Assembly: GCA_016716335.1 (NCBI GenBank)
Contig: JADJWN010000022.1
Location: 47,095 to 111,094 of the forward strand
Length of the DNA stretch: 64,000 nucleotides
DNA from: Saprospiraceae bacterium
GTDB taxonomy: Bacteria > Bacteroidota > Bacteroidia > Chitinophagales > Saprospiraceae
Direction of reading: 5' to 3'
The first letter of the stretch is position 1; the number at the start of each line of letters is the position of its first letter. Both the position numbers and the translations under genes were made by a program. The notes under the pieces are model-generated. The model was not told the DNA's origin. It did no database searches and saw nothing but the letters and a program-made list of their open reading frames with translations. Below are positions 19,501-31,500 of the stretch, one piece after another.

Positions 19501-22500
19501 TTTCATCCGCTCCGCTGATGGCTGCTGCCGGCAGGTTGTTTATGGTCAATGTTTTTTCGCCGGTGCTGATACAGCCGTTCGCATCGGTCACCGTCACCCG
19601 GTACACTCCGGCATTGCTTACCGTGATGGTTGCCGTGGTCGCTCCGTTGCTCCATGCATAGCTTAATCCACCCAAGGCAGTGAATTCTGTTGCTGCTCCC
19701 TCACAGATGCTGTTCTGTCCGGTGATGGTCGCTGTCGGATTTGAGCTGATGGTCAGGCTCTTGGCTGCCGTAGCTGTACAGCCGTTAGCATCGGTCACCG
19801 TTACGCTGTATAGTCCGGCATTGCTGATATTCCCAGGTTTGCCGTAGTAGCACCTGTATTCCAGACATAGCTTACGCCTCCCGTAGCCGTGAAGTCGGTA
19901 CTGCTGCCTTCACAGATTTCATCCGCTCCGCTGATGGCTGCTGCAGGCAGGTTGTTTATGGTCAATGTTCTTTCGCCCGTGCTTACACAGCCATTCGCAT
20001 CGGTCACCCGTCCTCTGTACACTCCGGCATTGCTTACCGTGATGGCTGCCGTACTCGCTCCGTTGCTCCATGCATAGCTCACTCCACCCAAGGCGGTGAA
20101 TTCCGTTGCTGCTCCCTCACAGATGCTGCTCTGTCCGGTGATGGTCGCTGTCGGATTGGTGCTGATGGTCAGGCTCTTCGCTGCCGTAGCTGTACAGCCG
20201 TTAGCATCGGTCACCGTTACGCTGTATAGTCCGGCATTGCTGATATTCAGGTTTGCCGTAGTAGCACCTGTATTCCAGACATAGCTTACGCCTCCCGTAG
20301 CCGTGAAGTCGGTGCTGCTGCCTTCACAGATCTCATCCGCTCCGCTGATGGCTGCTGCTGGTCTGTTATTTATCGTCAATGTTCTTTCGCCGGTGCTGAT
20401 ACAGCCATTCGCATCGGTCACCGTCACCCGGTACACTCCGGCATTGCTTACCGTGATGGTTGCCGTGGTCGCTCCGTTGCTCCATGCATAGCTTAATCCA
20501 CCCAAGGCAGTGAATTCTGTTGCTGCTCCCTCACAGATGCTGTTCTGTCCGGTGATGGTCGCTGTCGGATTGGTGCTGATGGTCAGGCTCTTGGCTGCCG
20601 TAGCTGTACAGCCGTTAGCATCGGTCACCGTTACGCTGTATAGTCCGGCATTGCTGATATTCAGGTTTGCCGTAGTAGCACCTGTATTCCAGACATAGCT
20701 TACGCCTCCCGTAGCCGTGAAGTCGGTGCTGCTGCCTTCACAGATCTCATCCGCTCCGCTGATGGCTGCTGCTGGTCTGTTATTTATCGTCAATGTTCTT
20801 TCGCCGGTGCTGATACAGCCATTCGCATCGGTCACCGTCACCCGGTACACTCCGGCATTGCTTACCGTGATGGCTGCCGTACTCGCTCCGTTGCTCCATG
20901 CATAGCTCACTCCACCCAAGGCGGTGAATTCCGTTGCTGCTCCCTCACAGATGCTGCTCTGTCCGGTGATGGTCGCTGTCGGATTGGCGCTGATGGTCAG
21001 GCTCTTGGCTGCCGTAGCCGTACAGCCGTTGGCATCGGTCACCGTTACGGTGTAATTGCCCGATGTATTTATGTTTAAAATATTTGTATTAGCACCTGTA
21101 TTCCAGACATAGCTTACGCCTCCCGTAGCCGTGAAGTCGGTACTGCTGCCTTCACAGATCTCATCCGCTCCGCTGATGGCTGCGGTAGGTCTGTTATTTA
21201 TGGTCAATGTTCTTTCGCCTGTGCTGATACAGCCGTTCGCATCGGTCACTGTCACCCGGTACACTCCGGCATTGCTGACAGTGATGGCTGCCGTGCTCGC
21301 TCCGTTGCTCCATGCATAGCTCACTCCACCCAGTGCGGTGAATTCTGCAGTGGCTCCTTCACAGATGCTGCTCTGTCCGGTGATGGTCGCTGTCGGATTG
21401 GCGCTGATGGTCAGGCTCTTGGATGCCGTAGCTGTACAGCCGTTAGCATCGGTCACCGTCACTCTGTATAGTCCGGCATTGCTGATATTCAGGTTTGCCG
21501 TAGTAGCACCTGTGTTCCAGACATAGCTTACGCCTCCCGTAGCCGTGAAGTCGGTACTGCTGCCCTCACAGATCTCTTCCGCTCCGCTGATGGCTGCCGT
21601 GGGCAGGTTGTTTATGGTCAATGTTCTTTCGCCTGTGCTGATACAGCCATTCGCATCGGTCACCGTCACCCGGTACACTCCGGCATTGCTTACCGTGATG
21701 GCTGCTGTGGTCGCTCCGTTGCTCCATGCAAAGCTTACGCCTCCCAGTGCGGTGAATTCCGCAGTGGCTCCTTCACAGATGCTACTCTGTCCGGTGATGG
21801 TCGCTGTCGGATTGGCGCTGATGGTCAGGCTCTTGGCTGCCGTAGCCGTACAGCCGTTGGCATCGGTCACCGTTACGGTGTAATTGCCCGATGTATTTAT
21901 GTTTAAAATATTTGTATTAGCACCTGTATTCCAGACATAGCCACGCCTCCCGTAGCCGTGAAGTCGGTACTGCTGCCTTCACAGATCTCATCCGCTCCGC
22001 TGATGGCTGCGGTAGGTCTGTTATTTATGGTCAATGTTCTTTCGCCTGTGCTGATACAGCCGTTCGCATCGGTCACTGTCACCCGGTACACTCCGGCATT
22101 GCTGACAGTGATGGCTGCCGTGCTCGCTCCGTTGCTCCATGCATAGCTCACTCCACCCAGTGCGGTGAATTCCGCTGCTGCTCCCTCACAGATGCTGCTC
22201 TGTCCGGTGATGGTCGCTGTCGGATTGGTGCTGATGGTCAGGCTCTTGGCTGCCGTAGCTGTACAGCCGTTAGCATCGGTCACCGTTACGGTGTAATTGC
22301 CCGATGTATTTATGTTTAAAATATTTGTATTAGCACCTGTATTCCAGACATAGCTTACGCCTCCCGTAGCCGTAAAGTCGGTGCTGCTGCCTTCACAGAT
22401 TTCATCTGCTCCGCTAATGGCTGCGGTAGGTCTGTTATTGATTGTCAATGTTCTTTCGCCCGTGCTTACACAGCCATTCGCATCGGTCACCGTCACTCTG

Positions 22501-25500
22501 TACACTCCGGCATTGCTGACCGTGATGGCTGCCGTGGTCGCTCCGTTGCTCCATGCATAGCTTACTCCACCCAAAGCGGTGAATTCTGCAGTGGCTCCCT
22601 CACAGATGCTGCTCTGTCCGGTGATGGTCGCTGTCGGATTGACGCTTATGGTCAGGCTCTTGGCTGCCGTAGCTGTACAGCCGTTGGCGTCGGTCACCGT
22701 TACGCTGTATAGTCCGGCATTGCTGATATTCAGGTTTGCCGTAGTGGCACCTGTGTTCCAGACATAGCTTACGCCTCCCGTAGCCGTGAAGTCGGTATTG
22801 CTGCCTTCACAGATCTCATCCGCTCCACTTATGGCTGGCGTGGGCAGGTTGTTTATTGTCAATGTTCTTTCACCGGTGCTGATACAGCCGTTCGCATCGG
22901 TCACTGTCACCCGGTACACTCCTGCATTGCTTACCGTGATGGCTGCCGTGGTCGCTCCGTTGCTCCATGCATAGCTCACTCCACCCAAGGCGGTGAATTC
23001 CGTTGCTGCTCCCTCACAGATGCTGCTCTGTCCGGTGATGGTCGCTGTCGGATTGGTGCTGATGGTCAGGCTCTTCGCTGCCGTAGCCGTACAGCCGTTG
23101 GCATCGGTCACCGTTACGGTGTATAGTCCGGCATTGCTGATATTCAGGTTTGCCGTAGTAGCACCTGTGTTCCAGACATAGCTTACGCCACCCGTAGCCG
23201 TGAAGTCGGTACTGCTGCCCTCACAGATCTCTTCCGCTCCGCTGATGGCTGCCGTGGGCAGGTTGTTTATGGTCAATGTTCTTTCGCCGGTGCTGATACA
23301 GCCATTCGCATCGGTCACCGTCACTCTGTACACTCCCGCATTGCTTACCGTGATGGCTGCCGTACTCGCTCCGTTGCTCCATGCATAGCTCACTCCACCC
23401 AATGCAGTGAATTCCGTTGCTGCTCCCTCACAGATGCTGCTCTGTCCGGTGATGGTCGCTGTCGGATTGGTGCTGATGGTCAGGCTCTTGGCTGCCGTAG
23501 CTGTACAGCCGTTGGCGTCGGTCACCGTTACGGTGTATAGTCCGGCATTGCTGATATTCAGGTTTGCCGTAGTAGCACCTGTATTCCAGATATAACTTAC
23601 GCCTCCCGTAGCCGTGAAGTCGGTATTGCTGCCTTCACAGATCTCATCCGCTCCGCTGATGGCTGCTGCTGGTCTGTTATTTATCGTCAATGTTCTTTCG
23701 CCGGTGCTTACACAGCCATTCGCATCGGTCACCGTCACTCTGTACACTCCCGCATTGCTTACCGTAATGGCTGCCGTGGTCGCTCCGTTGCTCCATGCAT
23801 AGCTTACTCCACCCAAGGCAGTGAATTCCGTTGCTGCTCCCTCACAGATGCTGCTCTGTCCGGTGATGGTCGCTGTCGGATTGGTGCTAATGGTCAGGCT
23901 CTTGGATGCCGTAGCCGTACAGCCGTTGGCGTCGGTCACCGTTACGGTGTAATTGCCCGATGTATTTATGTTTAAAATATTTGTATTAGCACCTGTATTC
24001 CAGACATAGCTTACGCCTCCCGTAGCCGTGAAGTCGGTGCTGCTGCCTTCACAGATTTCATCCGCTCCGCTGATGGCTGCTGCCGGCAGGTTGTTTATGG
24101 TCAATGTTTTTTCGCCGGTGCTGATACAGCCGTTCGCATCGGTCACCGTCACCCGGTACACTCCGGCATTGCTTACCGTGATGGTTGCCGTGGTCGCTCC
24201 GTTGCTCCATGCATAGCTTAATCCACCCAAGGCAGTGAATTCTGTTGCTGCTCCCTCACAGATGCTGTTCTGTCCGGTGATGGTCGCTGTCGGATTTGAG
24301 CTGATGGTCAGGCTCTTGGCTGCCGTAGCTGTACAGCCGTTAGCATCGGTCACCGTTACGCTGTATAGTCCGGCATTGCTGATATTCAGGTTTGCCGTAG
24401 TAGCACCTGTATTCCAGACATAGCTTACGCCTCCCGTAGCCGTGAAGTCGGTACTGCTGCCTTCACAGATTTCATCCGCTCCGCTGATGGCTGCTGCAGG
24501 CAGGTTGTTTATGGTCAATGTTCTTTCGCCCGTGCTTACACAGCCATTCGCATCGGTCACCGTCACTCTGTACACTCCCGCATTGCTTACCGTGATGGCT
24601 GCCGTACTCGCTCCGTTGCTCCATGCATAGCTCACTCCACCCAAGGCGGTGAATTCCGTTGCTGCTCCCTCACAGATGCTGCTCTGTCCGGTGATGGTCG
24701 CTGTCGGATTGGTGCTGATGGTCAGGCTCTTCGCTGCCGTAGCTGTACAGCCGTTAGCATCGGTCACCGTTACGCTGTATAGTCCGGCATTGCTGATATT
24801 CAGGTTTGCCGTAGTAGCACCTGTATTCCAGACATAGCTTACGCCTCCCGTAGCCGTGAAGTCGGTGCTGCTGCCTTCACAGATCTCATCCCGCTCCGCT
24901 GATGGCTGCTGCTGGTCTGTTATTTATCGTCAATGTTCTTTCGCCGGTGCTGATACAGCCATTCGCATCGGTCACCGTCACCCGGTACACTCCGGCATTG
25001 CTTACCGTGATGGTTGCCGTGGTCGCTCCGTTGCTCCATGCATAGCTTAATCCACCCAAGGCAGTGAATTCTGTTTGCTGCTCCCTCACAGATGCTGTTC
25101 TGTCCGGTGATGGTCGCTGTCGGATTGGTGCTGATGGTCAGGCTCTTGGCTGCCGTAGCTGTACAGCCGTTAGCATCGGTCACCGTTACGCTGTATAGTC
25201 CGGCATTGCTGATATTCAGGTTTGCCGTAGTAGCACCTGTATTCCAGACATAGCTTACGCCTCCCGTAGCCGTGAAGTCGGTGCTGCTGCCTTCACAGAT
25301 CTCATCCGCTCCGCTGATGGCTGCTGCTGGTCTGTTATTTATCGTCAATGTTCTTTCGCCGGTGCTGATACAGCCATTCGCATCGGTCACCGTCACCCGG
25401 TACACTCCGGCATTGCCCACCGTGATGGCTGCCGTACTCGCTCCGTTGCTCCATGCATAGCTCACTCCACCCAAGGCGGTGAATTCCGTTGCTGCTCCCT

Positions 25501-28500
25501 CACAGATGCTGCTCTGTCCGGTGATGGTCGCTGTCGGATTGGTGCTGATGGTCAGGCTCTTGGCTGCCGTAGCCGTACAGCCGTTAGCATCGGTCACCGT
25601 TACGGTGTATAGTCCGGCATTGCTGATATTCAGGTTTGCCGTAGTAGCACCTGTATTCCAGACATAGCTTACGCCTCCCGTAGCCGTGAAGTCGGTATTG
25701 CTGCCTTCACAGATTTCATCCGCTCCGCTGATGGCTGCTGCAGGCAGGTTGTTTATGGTCAATGTTCTTTCGCCCGTGCTTACACAGCCATTCGCATCGG
25801 TCACCGTCACTCTGTACACTCCCGCATTGCTTACCGTGATGGCTGCCGTGGTCGCTCCGTTGCTCCATGCATATTTACCTCCACCCAAAGCGGTGAATTC
25901 CGTTGCTGCTCCCTCACAGATGCTGCTCTGTCCGGTGATGGTCGCTGTCGGATTGGTGCTGATGGTCAGGCTCTTGGCTGCCGTAGCTGTACAGCCGTTG
26001 GCATCGGTCACCGTTACGGTGTATAGTCCGGCATTGCTGATATTCAGGTTTGCCGTAGTGGCGCCTGTATTCCATACATAGCTTACGCCTCCCGTAGCCG
26101 TGAAGTCGGTACTGCTACCTTCACAGATTTCATCCGCTCCGCTGATGGCTGCTGCTGGTCTGTTATTTATCGTCAATGTTCTTTCGCCGGTGCTTACACA
26201 ACCGTTCGCATCGGTCACCGTCACCCGGTACACTCCGGCATTGCTGACTGTGATGGCTGCCGTGGTCGCTCCGTTGCTCCATGCATAGCTTATGCCTCCC
26301 AATGCGGTGAATTCCGTTGCTGCTCCTTCACAGATGCTGTTCTGTCCGGTGATGGTCGCCATCGGATTGGCGCTGATGGTCAGGCTCTTGGATGCCGTAG
26401 CTGTACAGCCGTTGGCATCGGTCACCGTTACGGTGTATAGTCCGGCATTGCTGATATTCAGGTTTGCCGTAGTAGCACCTGTATTCCAGATATAACTTAC
26501 GCCTCCCGTAGCCGTGAAGTCGGTATTGCTGCCCTCACAAATTTCATCCGCTCCGCTGATGGCTGCGGCTGGCAGGTTGTTTATGGTCAATGTTCTTTCG
26601 CCCGTGCTTATACAGCCATTCACATCGGTCACTGTCACCCGGTACACTCCGGCATTGCTTACCGTGATGGCTGCCGTGGTCGCTCCGTTGCTCCATGCAA
26701 AGCTTACGCCTCCCAGTGCGGTGAATTCCGTTGCTGCTCCCTCACAGATGCTGTTCTGTCCGGTGATGGTCGCTGTCGGATTGGCGCTGATGGTCAGGCT
26801 CTTGGATGCCGTAGCTGTACAGCCGTTAGCATCGGTCACCGTCACTCTGTATAGTCCGGCATTGCTGATATTCAGGTTTGCCGTAGTGGCGCCTGTATTC
26901 CATACATAGCTTACGCCTCCCGTAGCCGTGAAGTCGGTACTGCTACCCTCACATATCTCATCCGCTCCGCTGATGGCTGCCGTGGGCAGGTTGTTTATGG
27001 TCAATGTTCTTTCGCCGGTGCTGATACAACCGTTCGCATCGGTCACCGTCACCCGGTATACTCCGGCATTGCTGACCGTGATGGCTGCCGTACTCGCTCC
27101 GTTGCTCCATGCATAGCTCACTCCACCCAATGCAGTGAATTCCGTTGCTGCTCCCTCACAGATGCTGCTCTGTCCGGTGATGGTCGCTGGCGGATTGGTG
27201 CTGATGGTCAGGCTCTTGGCTGCCGTAGCCGTACAGCCGTTGGCATCGGTCACCGTTACGGTGTATAGTCCGGCATTGCTGATATTCAGGTTTGCCGTAG
27301 TGTCACCTGTGTTCCAGACATAGCTTACGCCACCCGTAGCCGTGAAGTCGGTGCTGCTGCCTTCACAGATCTCATCCGCTCCGCTGATGGCTGCTGCAGG
27401 CAGGTTGTTTATGGTCAATGTTCTTTCGCCCGTGCTTACACAGCCATTCGCATCGGTCACCGTCACTCTGTACACTCCGGCATTGCTGACCGTGATGGCT
27501 GCCGTACTCGCTCCGTTGCTCCATGCATAGCTTACCCCTCCAAGTGCGGTGAATTCTGCAGTGGCTCCCTCACAGATACTGTTCTGTCCGGTGATGGTCG
27601 CTGTCGGATTGGTGCTGATGATCAGGCTCTTGGATGCCGTAGCTGTACAGCCGTTAGCATCGGTCACCGTTACGGTGTAATTGCCCGATGTATTTATGTT
27701 TAAAATATTTGTATTAGCACCTGTATTCCAGACATAGCTTACGCCTCCCGTAGCCGTGAAGTCGGTGCTGCTGCCTTCACAGATCTCATCCGCTCCGCTG
27801 ATGGCTGCTGCAGGCAGGTTGTTTATGGTCAATGTTCTTTCGCCCGTGCTTACACAGCCATTCGCATCGGTCACCGTCACTCTGTACACTCCCGCATTGC
27901 TTACCGTGATGGCTGCCGTGGTCGCTCCGTTGCTCCATGCATAGCTTACTCCACCCAAAGCGGTGAATTCTGCAGTGGCTCCCTCACAGATGCTGTTCTG
28001 TCCGGTGATGGTCGCTGTCGGATTGGCGCTGATGGTCAGGCTCTTGGATGTCGTAGCTGTACAGCCGTTCGCATCGGTCACCGTTACGGTGTATAGTCCG
28101 GCATTGCTGACCACAATTGACTGAGAAGTTTCTGTGGTACTCCAGATATAATCAATTCCTCCTGATGCATTAAAGGTAGTAAATCCATTTTCGCAAATCT
28201 GATCCAAACCTGAAATCTGAGCAGTTGGAAGATCAAAAACCGTAATGTTTCTTGAAAGTACTGAAGAACAACCGTTTAAATCTGTAATGGTAACATAATA
28301 TGTACCACTTCCTGTTAACACAACACTTGGATTGTTCTCACCGGTACTCCATGCATAGGAAGCTCCACCTGAAGCTGTTAAAACGGTGGACTCTCCTGAA
28401 CAGAATTTTACTATTCCTGAAATGATTCCGTTTGGTAATGGGTAGAAGGCAACATTAATTTCTGCCTGATCGGAACATCCGTTTGAATCACTAACAATAA

Positions 28501-31500
28501 CCCTGTAATTTCCACTTTCGGTAACAGAAATATTATCGGATGATGAACCATTACTCCACTCATAAACCGTTCCACCTGTTGCAGACAATGAAATTGTTTC
28601 TCCTGCACAAGCTGTATTTAAACCTGAAATAGCCGCTGTGGGATTGGGCAGTATATTCAGTGTTTTAGATCCCACCGAAGTACACCCACTTGCATCAGTT
28701 ACTGTAACTCTGTAAGTTCCTGCTACCAGGTTTGTAATTGTTTGTGAGGTTTCATTGGTATTCCATAAATAGCTGACTCCACCCAATGCGGTATAAGAGA
28801 CTGGCGTACCCTGACAAATATTATCCGGACCAAAAATCGTTGCAACCGGGTTAGTTGAAATAGTCAAGGATTTTGAAGCTGTACTTACACATCCATTTAA
28901 CGTTGTCACAGTCACAGTATATATTCCCGGATTACTGACTACAATGGTAGATGATGTTTCATTTGTATTCCAGAGATAGCTATCACCTCCTGACGCAGTG
29001 AAAGTGGTAAATCCACCCTCACAAATTTCATTTGCTCCAATAATTTCAGCAATCGGCAATGGATTCACCGTTATAATTCTCTGCGCTTCTCCTGTACAGC
29101 CGTTGTTGTCAGTCACCGTTACTCTTACCGTTCCTGCATTGTTCACTACTCTGGCAGCGCCTGTACTGCCGTTGTCCCAAACATAACTCACTCCGCCACT
29201 CGCTGTCAAGGTCGTACTGCTGCCTGCACAGATATCGGTCGTTCCACTGATGACTGCTGTCGGGCCGCTGTTGAGGTTGATATTTGCAGAAGTCTCTCCC
29301 GTACAGCCGTTGATGTCGGTCACCCGTTACTCTTACCGTACCGGCACTATTCACCACTCTCGTGGCGCCTGTGCTGCCGTTGTCCCAAACATAACTCACT
29401 CCGCCACTCGCCGTCAAGGTCGTGCTGCTGCCTGCACAGATATCGGTCGTTCCGCTGATTACTGCTGTCGGGCCACTGTTGAGGTTGATATTTGCAGAAG
29501 TCTCTCCCGTACAGCCGTTGCTGTCAGTTACTGTTACTCTTACCGTACCGGCACTGTTCATCACTCTGGTAGCGCCTGTGCTGCCGTTGTCCCAAACATA
29601 ACTCACTCCGCCACTTGCGGTCAAGGTCGTGCTGCTGCCTGCACAGATATCGGTCGTTCCACTGATGACTGCTGTCGGGCCGCTGTTGAGGTTGATGTTT
29701 GCGGAAGTTTCTCCTGTACAGCCGTTGATGTCGGTTACTGTTACTCTTACCGTACCGGCACTGTTCACCACTCTCGTAGCGCCTGTACTGCCATTGTCCC
29801 AAACATAACTCACTCCGCCACTTGCGGTCAAGGTCGTGCTGCTGCCTGCACAGATATCGGTCGTTCCACTGATGACGGCTGTCGGGCCGCTGTTGAGGTT
29901 GATGTTTGTGGAAGTCTCTCCAGTACAGCCATTGCTGTCTGTCACCGTTACTCTTACCGTTCCGGCACTGTTCACTACTCTCGTGGCGCCTGTGCTGCCG
30001 TTGTCCCAAACATAACTCACTCCGCCACTTGCGGTCAAGGTCGTACTGCTGCCTGCACAGATATCGGTCGTTCCACTGATGACTGCTGTCGGACCGCTGT
30101 TGAGGTTGATGTTTGCGGAAGTTTCTCCTGTACAGCCGTTGATGTCGCTTACTGTTACTCTTACCGTAACGGCACTGTTCACTACTCTCGTGGCGCCTGT
30201 GCTGCCGTTGTCCCAAACATAACTCACTCCGCCACTTGCGGTCAAGGTCGTACTGCTGCCTGCACAGATATCGGTCGTTCCACTGATGACTGCTGTCGGA
30301 CCGCTGTTGAGGTTGATGTTTGCGGAAGTTTCTCCTGTACAGCCGTTGTTGTCAGTCACCGTTACTCTTACCGTTCCTGCATTGTTCACTACTCTGGTAG
30401 CGCCTGTACTGCCGTTGTCCCAAACATAACTCACTCCGCCACTCGCTGTCAAGGTCGTACTGCTGCCTGCACAGATATCGGTCGTTCCACTGATGACTGC
30501 TGTCGGGCCGCTGTTGATATTAATATTTGCGGATGTCTCTCCCGTACAGCCGTTGCTGTCAGTTACTGTTACTCTTACCGTACCGGCACTGTTCATCACT
30601 CTGGTAGCGCCTGTGCTGCCGTTTTCCCAAACATAACTCACTCCGCCACTTGCGGTCAAGGTCGTGCTGCTGCCTGCACAGATATCGGTCGTTCCGCTGA
30701 TGACTGCTGTCGGGCCGCTGTTGAGGTTGATATTTGCGGATGTTTCTCCTGTACAGCCGTTGATGTCGGTTACTGTTACTCTTACCGTACCGGCACTGTT
30801 CACCACTCTCGTAGCGCCTGTACTGCCATTGTCCCAAACATAACTCACTCCGCCACTTGCGGTCAAGGTCGTGCTGCTGCCTGCACAGATATCGGTCGTT
30901 CCACTGATGACGGCTGTCGGGCCGCTGTTGAGGTTGATGTTTGTGAAGTCTCTCCAGTACAGCCATTGCTTGTCTGTCACCGTTACTCTTACCGTTCCGG
31001 CACTGTTCACTACTCTCGTGGCGCCTGTGCTGCCGTTGTCCCAAACATAACTCACTCCGCCACTTGCGGTCAAGGTCGTACTGCTGCCTGCACAGATATC
31101 GGTCGTTCCACTGATGACTGCTGTCGGACCGCTGTTGAGGTTGATGTTTGCAGGAAGTTTCTCCTGTGCAGCCGTTGATGTCGCTTACTGTTACTCTTAC
31201 CGTAACGGCACTGTTCACTACTCTCGTGGCGCCTGTGCTGCCGTTGTCCCAAACATAACTCACTCCGCCACTTGCGGTCAAGGTCGTACTGCTGCCTGCA
31301 CAGATATCGGTCGTTCCACTGATGACGGCTGTCGGGCCGCTGTTGAGGTTGATGTTTGTGGAAGTCTCTCAGTACAGCCATTGCTGTCTGTCACCGTTAC
31401 TCTTACCGTTCCGGCACTGTTCACTACTCTCGTGGCGCCTGTGCTGCCGTTGTCCCAAACATAACTCACTCCGCCACTTGCGGTCAAGGTCGTGCTGCTG

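Larger units (their letters stand above)
18300..28070 (-). repeat. Tandem array, 47 units of 207 bp alternating in two types
   Basis: A 207-bp (69-residue) unit repeats about 47 times. Types alternate: A units read ICEGAATEFTALGG with YAWSNGAT, and B units read ICEGSSTDFTATGG with YVWNTGAT. The true period is therefore 414 bp, with about 24 A and 23 B units. Most copies differ at only a few positions. The array is visibly richer in G+C than the flanking single-copy genes. Confidence 0.9.

Noticed and set aside
18437..27944. Dozens of identical 62-codon plus-strand frames at 207-bp spacing
   Set aside because: They are the antisense shadow of each Ig-like unit, not a family of small genes.
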